Below, piece by piece: positions 25,984 through 35,015 of a stretch of 64,000 bases of DNA (within the stretch, counting starts at the first letter, position 1; every line of letters begins with the position of its first letter). Location of the stretch: positions 1 through 64,000 of the forward strand of contig JBBSNM010000002.1 in assembly GCA_038232655.1 (NCBI GenBank), given 5' to 3'. The stretch comes from JACCVL01 sp038232655. GTDB lineage: Bacteria > Actinomycetota > Actinomycetes > Propionibacteriales > Nocardioidaceae. A model generated the notes under the pieces. That model was given only the letters and a program-made list of their open reading frames with translations. It was not told the origin of the DNA and searched no databases. A program made the translations under genes and the position numbers.

Positions 25984-26505
25984 GTGGTCCAGTCGGTCGA
26001 GCTGCTGCTGGACGAGGCCACCGACGCCCTGGTCCGGCGCCAGTGGGAGCGGCTGGCCGCTGCCGGGCTGCCGAGCCTGGCGCGGCAGGGGAGCGGCGCC
26101 GGCATTCCGCACGTGACCCTCGCCGCCCGTCGCTGGATCGACCCCGCGAGCGAGCCGGGCGTGCGCGTGGCGGCGCGCGCGCTGCCGATACCGCTGCGGC
26201 TGGGGGCGCTGGCCTGCTTCGGGCGGTCCCGGTTCGTGCTGGTGCGGCTGGTCGCCGTTGATGTCGAGCTGCTCGGGTTGCACGCGCGGGTGGCTGCTGC
26301 GCTCGGGCCCGACGCCGACGACCCGGATCAGCAGGGGAACCTTGCGCCGGGACGGTGGACCCCCCACGTCACGCTGGGAAGGAGGTTCAGCCCCGAGCAG
26401 GTGACCGCGGCCCTGGGCATCCTGGACGGAGCGGGGTGGCACGCCGGGCTGGCAGCCTCGTGCCGGCGATGGGACGGCGATGGGAAGCGGCAGTGGCCGG
26501 TGTGA
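25984..26505 (+). CDS. 2H-phosphoesterase (2'-5' RNA ligase-like) protein
   Basis: 173 aa with two HxT motifs (IPHVTLAA near 43 and TPHVTLGR near 123) spaced as in the LigT/2H superfamily, which cleaves or ligates 2'-5' or cyclic phosphodiesters in RNA. Start GTG 25984, 15 bases after icd, likely co-transcribed. Substrate unknown. A second 2H protein lies at 60695. Confidence 0.8.
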   Translation: MVQSVELLLDEATDALVRRQWERLAAAGLPSLARQGSGAGIPHVTLAARRWIDPASEPGVRVAARALPIPLRLGALACFGRSRFVLVRLVAVDVELLGLHARVAAALGPDADDPDQQGNLAPGRWTPHVTLGRRFSPEQVTAALGILDGAGWHAGLAASCRRWDGDGKRQWPV

Positions 26506-26926
26506 CCGGCGGACGGGGCAGGGGGATGCCGTGCGCAACGTGCACGCCGGCCAGGAACTCGGCCAGCCACTCGTCTCGGTGCATGAGTTCGCCGGCGCAG
26601 CCCATGTCGGTGCCGCTCTCGCCGCTGGCCACCAGCCGAGCGCCGGTGCTCTTGGCCGTGAAGCCCAGCCGGTTGCACCCCGCGTCGACCCAACCTTCGA
26701 GCGGGTGCAGCTGACCACGACCCGGTTGCCGTCGACCACGGGTTGCGGCCCGCCGTCTGCCGTGATGTCGGTGGCGACGAAGCTGCGGTCCACCAGCGCG
26801 GTCTCGACGGTGCTGGTGGTAGGCCCGTTGTCGCCCGGCCGATGGGTCGGCCGCGGCCGGCCCACAGCCGCTGATCGCCAGCAGGCACCGGGCCGAGCCG
26901 GCTGACCAGGCACGCATACCGCTCAT
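26506..26926 (-). pseudogene. META/HslJ-domain lipoprotein remnant with at least two frameshifts
   Basis: ATG 26926 gives a lipoprotein-like start (MSGMRAWSAGSARCLLAISGC). The family middle (ALVDRSFVATDITADGG, VDGNRVVVSC) is in a second frame. The META signature (WVDAGCNRLGFT, GTDMGCAGELMHRDEWLAEF) is back in the first frame. The C-terminal strand is missing where it meets the 2H gene. No single frame reads through, so this is a decayed gene. Confidence 0.65.
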
Positions 26927-27030
26927 GCGGGTTGTGACGTACGCGGCATGCATCGGGTTCCGCGACCTCTTGTCGACGCTCTCATCACCGCCGTACGCTC
27001 GGCCGAGCCAGCCCCGGTGCGGTAGCAGAG

Positions 27031-27894
27031 ATGAGTACTTCCATGCGCAGCACAGTGCGATCTGCCGGCCTTCGAGCAGCCCTGGCCTCGGCCCGCTACG
27101 AGATTCTTCCCACCGCGAAGATCGAGGCCGCGGTGGTCGAATCGGTCCCGCCCGGCACCACGGTGACGGTGACTGCCTCGGCAAGCAAGGGCCTGGACGC
27201 CACGCTGGCGTGCGCGGAGCGGCTCGCTGCCTATGGCTACCCGGTCGTCCCGCACCTGGCCGCGCGGATGGTGCGCGACCGCGAGCACCTCAGCGAGCTG
27301 GTCGCGCGGCTGCAGGGCTTCGGCGTCACCAACGTGTTCGTCCCCGCGGGCGACGCCGAGCCGCCCGCCGGTGACTACCACGGGTCGCTGGAGCTGATCC
27401 ACGACCTCACCGAGCTCGGCCGGCCGTTCGCGCAGGTGGGCATCACCGGCTATCCCGAGAGCCACCCGCTGATCTCCGACGACATGGCGATCCAGGCCAT
27501 GTGGGACAAGCGGCAGCACGCGACCTACATCGTCGGAAATCTGTGCTTCGACGCGGTCCAGCTGCGCACCTGGGTGCGCCGGATGCGCGCACGCGGCATC
27601 ACGATCCCGGTGCTGATGGGCCTGCCCGGGCCGGTCGAACGGAGCAAGCTGCTGGCCATGGCGACCAAGATCGGGGTGGGGGAGTCGACCCGCTTCCTGG
27701 CCAAGAACGCCTCGATCTTCGCCCGGATCGCGGCGCCCGGGGGGTTCCGTCCCGAGCGGCTGCTGACCAGCAGTGCGGCCCTGTTCGCCGACCCGGTCGC
27801 CGGCTTCTCCGGGCTGCACCTGTTTACGTTCAACCAGGTCGCCGAGACCGAGCGGTGGCGCCAGCGGCTGCTCGGGCGGGTCCCCGTACGCTGA
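27031..27894 (+). CDS. Methylenetetrahydrofolate reductase-like protein
   Basis: 287 aa. MetF-fold TIM barrel: TVTASASKGLDATLACAERL, VVPHLAARMV, TNVFVPAGDAEPP, FAQVGITGYPESHP and a C-terminal LPGPVERSKLL region. It ends 11 bases from the convergent corrinoid-activator gene and belongs to the betaine island, not to a methionine locus. I infer that it runs in the oxidative direction, taking methyl-THF made by the corrinoid methyltransferases to methylene-THF. The electron acceptor is not visible (no MetV-like partner). The ATG 27031 start is the best by length. Confidence 0.82.
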   Translation: MSTSMRSTVRSAGLRAALASARYEILPTAKIEAAVVESVPPGTTVTVTASASKGLDATLACAERLAAYGYPVVPHLAARMVRDREHLSELVARLQGFGVTNVFVPAGDAEPPAGDYHGSLELIHDLTELGRPFAQVGITGYPESHPLISDDMAIQAMWDKRQHATYIVGNLCFDAVQLRTWVRRMRARGITIPVLMGLPGPVERSKLLAMATKIGVGESTRFLAKNASIFARIAAPGGFRPERLLTSSAALFADPVAGFSGLHLFTFNQVAETERWRQRLLGRVPVR

Positions 27895-27905
27895 GCGCGG
27901 GCCGG

Positions 27906-29912
27906 TCAGCCCGGGAAGGCCAGCTGGTCGACGAACCGGTCGTTGAAGTCGGTGCGGTCGGACAGCTCGACGTAGCGCACCTCGCGCAGCAGCGTCGCCG
28001 CTCCGGCCCGTTCGGGGACGCTGAGCAGGGTCATCTTCGCGCCCTCGCCGGCGACGTTGCCGGCGCTGACGATCCGCAGCACCGGCAGCTCGGGCACCAG
28101 CCCGATGCGCACGGCGTTGCCGGGCGACAGGTACGAGCCGAACGAGCCGGCCAGCAACACCTGCTGGATGTCGTGCGGGTCGATCTCGAGCTCGGCGCAC
28201 AGCAGCGACCAGCCGGTCGAGATGGCGGCCTTGGCGAACTGCAGCTCGCGGACGTCGCGTTGCGACACGTAGACCGAGTCGGAGACGTCGCCCGGCTCGC
28301 CGAGCCAGGCCAGCACGAAGACCCGCTCCTCACCCACCCGGGTGAGCCGGTCGGCGAGACCCGGGTGCATGCCGGCGGCATCGCTCTCCTGGACGAACCG
28401 GCCGCTGCGGTCGAGCAGTCCGACCCGCGCCAGCTCGGCGACGGCATCGACCAGCCCGGAGCCGCAGAGGCCCGCGGGTGCGACGGCATCCGCCGGGGTG
28501 TCGTCGGAGCCGATCACCTGCACCGCGACGTCGTCGGCACCGATCGCGACGATCTCGATGGCGCCGGGTGCGGCCCGCATGCCACACCGGATCGCGCCGC
28601 CCTCGAAGGCCGGGCCGGCCGGGGCGGCGGTCGCGAGGATCGTCTCGCCGTCGGACAGCACGATCTCGCAGTTGGTGCCGACGTCGATGAACAGCCGCAG
28701 CCGCTTGTCGCGGTCCATCCCGGTCGCGAGCATGCCGGCGACGATGTCGCCGCCGACGTACGCCCCGAGGGCGGGGAACACCTGCACCGGCGCGGCCGGG
28801 TGCACCGCGATGCCCACCTCGGTGGCGCTCAGCGGGCCGAGCAGGTCAGCGGTCAATACGAAGGGCGCGACCCCGAGGGCCTCGGGGTCGAGGCCGAGCA
28901 GCAGCGCGGTCATGGTGGCGTTGCCCGCGATCGCCAGCTCGTAGACGCTCGCCCGGTCGATCCCGGCGTCGGCGCAGACCTCGCCGACGAGGGCGTCCAG
29001 GGTCTGTGCCGCGAGTGCCTGCATCCGTGCCAGTGCGGTCGCGTCGAGCATGGTGGCCGAGATGCGGGTGATCACGTCGGCGCCGAACGGCTGCTGGGCG
29101 TTGAGCATCGAGGCCACCGCGACCGGGGTGCCGGTGCCGATGTCGAGCAGGGTGGCGACGACGGTGGTGGTGCCGAGGTCGATGGCGATCGCGTGCCGGG
29201 TCGCGGTGGTGTCGCCGGGCTCGACGTCGATCAGCAGGTCGTCCACCACGACCGCGGTGACGGCGAAGTCGGCGTCGCGCAGCACCCGCGGCAGGCGACG
29301 CAGCGCGTGCAGGCTGGGGCGCAGCTCGAGGTCGTCGATGGCGTCGACGAGCCGCTGCAGGTCCGCTCGTTGGTCGGCGAGCGTCGGCTCGACGAGCTGG
29401 ACGAAGCGCTTCTGCACCGCCGGTCGCAGGATCACCTGCCGCCCGACACCGACGGTCGCGGCCTTCGGCCGGGTCGCCAGCGGGGGCACGTCGATAGTCA
29501 GGTCGGTGGTCGCCGCGGCCCGGCAGGCCAGCCGCCACCCCGCCCGCAGCTGCTCGGCGCTGAACGCTCGAGCATCGAGCCGGGTTGCGGGCACCGCTCC
29601 CTCGCGGACCTGCACCTTGCACTTCTTGCAGGTGCCGTGCCCGCCGCAGGTCGAGTCGATCGCGATGCCGTTCCAGCTGGCAGCGTCGAACACCGTGACA
29701 CCGGGCGGCACGGCGTACGAGCGCTCGGCCGGGGTGAAGTGCAGCCGCACCCGGCCGGTGCCGTCGTGCCGCACCGGCTCGGCCTTGCTGACGTGCGCTT
29801 GGGGCTCGCGCAACCCCTCGCGTGCCAGCGAGTCCAGGTCGAAGTCCGACTGGTCCGGCAGGTGCACCGGCTCGCCGGCGTCTGCTGCTGGGTCGGGCAT
29901 GGAGGCGCTCAT
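27906..29912 (-). CDS. Corrinoid-activating ASKHA ATPase with N-terminal 2Fe-2S ferredoxin domain
   Basis: 668 aa. Residues about 53-135 are a plant-type ferredoxin domain with Cys89, Cys95, Cys98 and Cys130 (CGGHGTCKKC, later LAC). An RACo-like linker and a C-terminal ASKHA domain (DUF4445) follow, with AIDLGTTTVVA, GNATMTALLLG, FIDVGTNCEIVL and LLAGSFGSYL. These proteins use ATP to reduce inactive Co(II) corrinoid proteins back to Co(I). The 2Fe-2S type matches acetogen RACo rather than the 4Fe-4S RamA of methanogens. ATG 29912 overlaps the stop of the pterin methyltransferase (ATGA), third gene after the IclR. Confidence 0.88.
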   Translation of the reverse strand: MSASMPDPAADAGEPVHLPDQSDFDLDSLAREGLREPQAHVSKAEPVRHDGTGRVRLHFTPAERSYAVPPGVTVFDAASWNGIAIDSTCGGHGTCKKCKVQVREGAVPATRLDARAFSAEQLRAGWRLACRAAATTDLTIDVPPLATRPKAATVGVGRQVILRPAVQKRFVQLVEPTLADQRADLQRLVDAIDDLELRPSLHALRRLPRVLRDADFAVTAVVVDDLLIDVEPGDTTATRHAIAIDLGTTTVVATLLDIGTGTPVAVASMLNAQQPFGADVITRISATMLDATALARMQALAAQTLDALVGEVCADAGIDRASVYELAIAGNATMTALLLGLDPEALGVAPFVLTADLLGPLSATEVGIAVHPAAPVQVFPALGAYVGGDIVAGMLATGMDRDKRLRLFIDVGTNCEIVLSDGETILATAAPAGPAFEGGAIRCGMRAAPGAIEIVAIGADDVAVQVIGSDDTPADAVAPAGLCGSGLVDAVAELARVGLLDRSGRFVQESDAAGMHPGLADRLTRVGEERVFVLAWLGEPGDVSDSVYVSQRDVRELQFAKAAISTGWSLLCAELEIDPHDIQQVLLAGSFGSYLSPGNAVRIGLVPELPVLRIVSAGNVAGEGAKMTLLSVPERAGAATLLREVRYVELSDRTDFNDRFVDQLAFPG

Positions 29913-30796
29913 CCGACCGGCGCCGCCGCTCGCGCCGCCGCCTGGCGCGCGCGGTGCGCGGCGATCCAGGCGCCGCCCCACTCGTCGTGGCCGAGCAGCA
30001 GGTCGGCTGCCTTCACCGACTCCACGATCTGGGGGCTGCGAGCATCCATGATCGCGCTGGTCAGACCGGCCACCATCGCCATCGGCAGGAAGGCGGCGCC
30101 GAGGGTGTGGCGTCCCGGCATCCCGAACGACACGTTGGAGGCCCCCAGGGTCATGTTCAGCCCGAACTCCGCCCGGATCCGGCCGATCGTGTTCAAGGTG
30201 GTGGCCACCACCGAGGTGTCGGCGCCGATCGGCATCGCGAGCGGGTCGATGACGATGTCCTCGATCGCCAGCCCGTACTCCTCGGTGGCCACCCGGACGA
30301 TCTTGCGGGTCAGCTCGAGGCGCTTGTCGGCCTCCATCGGGATCTCGTCCTCGTCGTTGGGCAGCGCGATGATCGCGGCGTCGTGCCGCTTGACCAGCGG
30401 CAGGATCGCGGCGAGCCGCTCGTCCTCGGCGGTGACAGAGTTGACCAGCGCCCGACCCTCGTACGTCGCGAGGCCGACCTCCAGCGCCTCGACCACCGAG
30501 GAGTCGATGCAGATCGGCAGGTCGGTCAGCGACTGCACGAGCACGATGGCCTGGCGCAGCAGCTCCGGTTCGTCGGTCAGCGGCACCCCCATGTTGATGT
30601 CGAGCACGTCGGCACCGCCGGCCACCTGGGTGGCGACGTCGGTCTCGATCGCGGACAGGTCGCCGACGCGCAGCTGATCTTGGAACTTGCTGCGCCCGGT
30701 CGGGTTGATCCGCTCGCCGATCAGCGTGAACGGGCGGTCGTGGCCGAGCACGACCTGCTTGGTCGCGGATCGCAGGACGGTGTGCCGCAGGGCCAT
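29909..30796 (-). CDS. Pterin-binding methyltransferase (MtgA/MeTr-like)
   Basis: 295 aa with a dihydropteroate-synthase-type barrel: TLIGERINPTGR, ADVLDINMGVPLTDE, ICIDSSVVEALEVG, VNSVTAEDERL, IIALPNDE, DPLAMPIGAD and GASNVSFGMPGR. Members transfer the methyl group between corrinoid proteins and tetrahydrofolate. It sits between the corrinoid protein and its activator and so should take the methyl from the corrinoid protein to THF (MtgA role of betaine systems). 31 bases after the corrinoid protein gene. Confidence 0.88.
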   Translation of the reverse strand: MALRHTVLRSATKQVVLGHDRPFTLIGERINPTGRSKFQDQLRVGDLSAIETDVATQVAGGADVLDINMGVPLTDEPELLRQAIVLVQSLTDLPICIDSSVVEALEVGLATYEGRALVNSVTAEDERLAAILPLVKRHDAAIIALPNDEDEIPMEADKRLELTRKIVRVATEEYGLAIEDIVIDPLAMPIGADTSVVATTLNTIGRIRAEFGLNMTLGASNVSFGMPGRHTLGAAFLPMAMVAGLTSAIMDARSPQIVESVKAADLLLGHDEWGGAWIAAHRARQAAARAAAPVG

Positions 30797-30827
30797 GAGG
30801 GTTCCTTGGTTGCGCAGCTGGGGGCGG

Positions 30828-31489
<662 letters not shown>

Positions 31490-31493
<4 letters not shown>

Positions 31494-32266
31494 GCGGTGC
31501 CTTCTCTCGGGGTACGGCGGCGAAGCAGGCTGGAGAGCTGCTTCGCCTCGTCGACCAGCAGGTGACCGACGTGGTCCAGCTGGTCGGACATTCGGGTGGT
31601 GGGGCCGGAGACGCTGATCGCTGCGACCACCGCACCGTCGCGGCCGAGCACGGGCGCGGCCACCGCGTCGAGGCCGACCTCGAGCTCCTCGCTCGTGATG
31701 GCGTAGCCCGACCGGCGGACCCCCTGCAGCTGACGCTCGAGGTCGGGCAGCGTGGTCACCGAGTTCTCGGTCAGGCAGGGCAGGTCGGGGTCCGGCGGCT
31801 GCATCGTCGGTGGGTCGATGCAGCCGTAGGCCATCAGCACCTTGCCGGCCGCCGAGCACTGCGGTGGCACCTCGACCCCGAGCCAGTTGCCGGTGCCGAG
31901 CAGGAAGGTGGAGTCCACCTGGGCGATCTGGACGACCTGGTCCCCGCGTGGGATCGCGAGCGTGACGGTCTCACCCAGCTTGTCGCCGATGCGTTGCAGG
32001 GTCGGGGTGGCCAGCCGCGCGACTTGGGCCCACGGGTCGTGCCGGGCGGCGTACAGGGCGAACAGGGGCCCGGCGACGAAGTACCCGTCGCCGGTGCGCT
32101 CGAGCAGCTGGTGCCGCTCGAGGGCCGCCAGCAGCCGAGACGTCGTCGACCGCGCCAGACCGCTCTCGTCGGCGAGGTCGGTGAAACTGATCGGCTCGTC
32201 GGCGTCGACGACCAGCCGCAGCAGCTCTGCCGCGCGGTCGATCGACTGGGTGCCGGTGGCGCTCAA
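31490..32266 (-). CDS. IclR-family regulator of the corrinoid methyltransferase genes
   Basis: 258 aa from TTG 32266 (SATGTQSIDRAAELLRL). N-terminal winged helix (FTDLADESGLARSTTSRLLAALE) and C-terminal effector domain (CSAAGKVLMAYG, GYAITSEELEVGLDAVAAPV). An upstream in-frame ATG exists near 32320, but that start would run through the palindrome and lacks family similarity. It heads the minus-strand operon iclR-corrinoid protein-pterin methyltransferase-activator and faces the mttB-like gene. Likely effector: betaine or a related methylamine (inference). Confidence 0.85.
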
Positions 32267-32293
32267 GGGGGTTCGTTCCTGCTCGAGAGAGAT

Positions 32294-32310
32294 GTTCCAT
32301 CCGATGGAAC
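32294..32310. promoter_or_regulatory. Perfect 17-bp palindrome, probable IclR operator
   Basis: GTTCCATCCGATGGAAC has 8-bp arms around one central base. It lies downstream of the minus-strand -10 (TAGCCT, 32333 to 32328) and just upstream of the plus-strand -10, so one bound regulator could control both the iclR operon and the mttB-like gene. Confidence 0.7.
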
Positions 32311-32331
32311 CAATGTCCCACATGATGAGGC

Positions 32332-32337
32332 TATGAT
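32332..32337 (+). promoter_or_regulatory. -10 box (TATGAT) for the mttB-like gene
   Basis: TATGAT is close to the consensus TATAAT and overlaps the divergent minus-strand TAGCCT. It predicts a leader of about 25 bases containing the strong ribosome site AAGGGAGG. Confidence 0.45.
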
Positions 32338-32368
32338 GCCGGACGTCCACAGGTCAAGGGAGGCACAC

Positions 32369-33808
32369 GTGTTCCACAACCAGATGCCGCGCTACGAGGT
32401 GCTCTCGGGCGAGGCGATGGCCAAGCTCGACGCCGGCTGGCGCCGGATCGTCACCGAGATCGGCGTCGAGTTCATGTCCGAGCGTGCGCTCGAGCTGTTC
32501 CGGGCGGCCGGGCAGAAGGTCGTCGACAACACCGTGTTTCTCGACCCGGAGTTCGTGCTCGCCCAGGTGGCGAAGGCGCCGCACGAGTTCGACATCACCG
32601 CGCGCAACGCCGAACGCTCGGTGCACATCGGTGGTGACGCGATGGCCTTCGGCGCGGTCTACGGTCCGCCGTTCGTGCGGGAGGGCCAGGTCCGCCGCGA
32701 CGGCACGATGGACGACTACCGCAGCTTCGCCCGGTTGGCCCAGTCGTTCGACGTGCTGGACTCCGCCGGTGGCGTCGTCTGCGAGCCCAACGACACCCCG
32801 CTCGACTCGCGGCACCTCGACATGACGTACGCGCTGATGACGCTGACCGACAAGATCTTCATGGGCAACGTGGTGAGTGGCCCCAACGCGCGTGACGTGC
32901 TGGCGATGTCCGAGATCTGCTTCGGCGGCCGCGAGGCGATCGAGGCCTCGCCGGTGTCGATCTCGCTGATCAACTGCAACTCGCCGCTGCGGTGGGACGA
33001 CCGGATGCTGGACGCCTTGTTCGAGTACGCCGACGCCGCCCAGCCGGTCGTGCTCACACCCTTCCTGCTGATGGGGGCGATGTCACCGGTGACGATCCCG
33101 GCCGCGCTCGTGCAGCAGATCGCCGAGGCCCTGAGCGGTATCGCGCTGGCGCAGCTGATTCGCCCAGGCGCGCCGGTGGTCTTCGGCTCGTTCCTGTCCA
33201 CGATCAACATGCAGTCGGGGTCGCCGACATTCGGCACCCCCGAGTCGGGCATCGGCCTGCTGTGCACCGGCCAGATCGCCCGCCACTTCGGGCTGCCGTT
33301 CCGCTCCGGCGGTGCGCTCACGTCGAGTCAGGTGCCCGACGCGCAGGCCGGCTACGAGGCGCTGATGTCGATGCTGCCGGCCTTCCTCGCCGGGGCCAAC
33401 TGGGTGATGCACTCCGCCGGCTGGCTGGAGGGCGGGCTGGTTGCCGGCTACGAGAAGTTCGTCCTCGACGTCGAGCTGCTGCAGATGCTGCAGGCCGAGT
33501 TCCAGCCGCTGGAGATCGACGACGCCTCGCTGGCCTTCGACGCCCACACCGAGGTCGGGCACGGCGGGCACTTCCTCGGCGCCATGCACACGATGGAGCG
33601 CTTCCGCACCTGCTTCTACCGGCCGCTGCTGTCCAGCTCGGACAACTACGAACGCTGGATCAAGGGCGGCGCGCTCGACACCGCGGCCCGGGCCGAGCTC
33701 ATCTGGCAGCAGCGGCTGGAGTCGTACGAGCAGCCGGCATTGGACGAGGGGGTGCGGGCCGAGCTCGAGGACTTCGTCGTACGCCGGCGGCGCGAGCTCG
33801 GCGACTGA
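32369..33808 (+). CDS. mtgB: MttB-superfamily corrinoid methyltransferase without pyrrolysine (probable glycine betaine methyltransferase)
   Basis: 479 aa. MttB/COG5598 barrel: PRYEVLSGEAMAKLDAGWRR, LINCNSPLRWD, SGGALTSSQVPDAQAGYEA, AHTEVGHGGHFLG. There is no in-frame TAG, so it is not the pyrrolysine trimethylamine enzyme; non-Pyl members demethylate quaternary amines such as glycine betaine, carnitine or proline betaine. Context (BetA, BetB, betaine transporter, dimethylglycine branch) favours glycine betaine. GTG 32369 is chosen for the AAGGGAGG site 5 bases upstream. The symbol is inferred from context. Partner corrinoid protein is divergent at 30828. Confidence 0.82.
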   Translation: MFHNQMPRYEVLSGEAMAKLDAGWRRIVTEIGVEFMSERALELFRAAGQKVVDNTVFLDPEFVLAQVAKAPHEFDITARNAERSVHIGGDAMAFGAVYGPPFVREGQVRRDGTMDDYRSFARLAQSFDVLDSAGGVVCEPNDTPLDSRHLDMTYALMTLTDKIFMGNVVSGPNARDVLAMSEICFGGREAIEASPVSISLINCNSPLRWDDRMLDALFEYADAAQPVVLTPFLLMGAMSPVTIPAALVQQIAEALSGIALAQLIRPGAPVVFGSFLSTINMQSGSPTFGTPESGIGLLCTGQIARHFGLPFRSGGALTSSQVPDAQAGYEALMSMLPAFLAGANWVMHSAGWLEGGLVAGYEKFVLDVELLQMLQAEFQPLEIDDASLAFDAHTEVGHGGHFLGAMHTMERFRTCFYRPLLSSSDNYERWIKGGALDTAARAELIWQQRLESYEQPALDEGVRAELEDFVVRRRRELGD

Positions 33809-33812
33809 GCGG

Positions 33813-33826
33813 CCCCCGGCCGGGGC
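33813..33826. terminator. Short GC palindrome between convergent genes
   Basis: CCCCGGCCGGGG within the 28-base gap between the mttB-like gene and the convergent hypothetical gene. Could be a bidirectional terminator; no T-run. Confidence 0.3.
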
Positions 33827-33836
33827 GATGCTGGGC

Positions 33837-34535
33837 TCAGTTGCCGCCGGTCAGCTGGCAGGCCTCGACCCAGCGGTCGGGGGCGATCCGGGGCCGTTCC
33901 TCGACGGCCCGCCACTGTTCGCAGTCCTCGACCACGTCGCGGAGCAGCTGATGCATGAGCGCATCGGGGTCCGGTATGCAGGCGTCGGCGATGCCGCGCA
34001 CGGCACAGCGGACGGTCGCCGGGGCGGCGTGCCGGCGGTACCCGCGCACCGCGACACCAACATTGCCGACCAGCCGGCGGGCCCGCTCGGCGGCCAGCGG
34101 GACTCCCGCCAGGGCCGCTCGGCTGGCGGCCGACAGCCCGTCGGCCGGGCGACCCTCGAGGGTCGCCAGCACCCGCTCGCCGGTGAGCACCGATACCGCC
34201 AGCACCCGCTGGCGTTCCTCGGCGGCCACCGGCAGCGCTGCCTGGGCGCAGCGCAGCGCGATCCGTGCGTCCATGCGCATGTCGTCGGTCTTGATGCCGA
34301 TCACCGACGGGATGAGCGCGGCCAGCTGGGGCCGCCGGTCATCGCTGGTGAGGTCGTTGACGAGCCTGGCCAGCTCCGCAAGGAGCGGTTGCGTGCAGCT
34401 GGGATGGTCGCTCCACCGCTCGCCGGCCAGGTAGGAGGCCAGCTCCATGAAACAGGCGCCTTTGCGGGGGTTGCGGTGCTTGCCGCGAGACAGCACCGGC
34501 ACGAGCTCGGGGAGTCCGAGGGGGGATGCGGACAT
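33837..34535 (-). CDS. Hypothetical protein, actinobacterial family of unknown function
   Basis: 232 aa from ATG 34535, with GAGGAG upstream. I do not recognise a named domain. The N-terminal block (GKHRNPRKGACFMELASYLAG, WSDHPSCTQPLLAELARLVND) seems conserved-looking and mostly helical. The rest is Ala/Arg-rich helices with a Cys (VRCAVRGIADAC). No signal peptide or membrane segment. It lies inside the betaine island, convergent with the mttB-like gene, but a link to C1 metabolism is only positional. Confidence 0.7.
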   Translation of the reverse strand: MSASPLGLPELVPVLSRGKHRNPRKGACFMELASYLAGERWSDHPSCTQPLLAELARLVNDLTSDDRRPQLAALIPSVIGIKTDDMRMDARIALRCAQAALPVAAEERQRVLAVSVLTGERVLATLEGRPADGLSAASRAALAGVPLAAERARRLVGNVGVAVRGYRRHAAPATVRCAVRGIADACIPDPDALMHQLLRDVVEDCEQWRAVEERPRIAPDRWVEACQLTGGN

Positions 34536-34644
34536 GGTGTGCTCCTCGCAGACGGTGGGCGCCAGCACTACCAGTGTGTGCCTTGGCGCGCGGATACAAC
34601 AGCCCAGCGGCCAAAACGGTGCCTCCCCGGCCCCGGCTCGCGGG

Positions 34645-35015
34645 TCAGCCTGGCCGCAGCACCCGGGCCTCCCACGGTTCCAGCTCGGTCAGCCGGCCGG
34701 TCCCGACCCCCGTGCCGACCCCGTACGAGACGGCTCGGCGCCGGGCTCGCCGGCGGCCATGCCAGCGCGCGGCGGTCGCCACCAGTACCGGTCGCGTTTG
34801 GCACTGTCCGGGCCGGAGCGTGACTCGACGAACCACGAGTGCTCGTCCGAGGTGTGGTTGACGACCAGGTCCATGATCAGCCGGAGCCCGCCCCCGTGGG
34901 CAGCCGCCAGCAGGTCCCCGACGCCGTCGCCGACCGCGTCGGCGAAGCTGCGCGGGTAGATCTGGTAGACGACGGCACGGGTCCACCACGGCGCCGCCGC
35001 CCGATCACCGGTCAC
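34645..35015 (-). pseudogene. GH13 alpha-glucosidase skeleton with two internal deletions
   Basis: GTG 35015 overlaps the purU stop and starts like a GH13 enzyme (WWTRAVVYQIYPRSFADAVG, GDGVGDLL). About 55 residues are then missing and the sequence resumes in frame at AAAHGGGLRLIMDLVVNHTS and KRDRYWWRPPRAGM. After GEPGAEP some 350 residues are gone, and the normal C-terminus (LTELEPWEARVLRPG) follows in another frame, ending at 34645. Both catalytic acids are lost. A gene of about 1.6 kb has shrunk to 0.37 kb while keeping both ends. Confidence 0.75.

Noticed and set aside
24703..26913. 736-aa minus-strand open frame
   Set aside because: Mostly antisense to icd and the 2H gene. Only its first part contains one frame of the META lipoprotein remnant, which is reported separately.
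27501..30677. 1058-aa plus-strand open frame
   Set aside because: Antisense to the MTHFR-like, activator and pterin methyltransferase genes; the translation is Arg/Gly/Asp-rich with no domain, as expected of a high-GC shadow frame.
32369..33808. Pyrrolysine-type trimethylamine methyltransferase
   Set aside because: No in-frame TAG in the gene and no pyl genes in the window.
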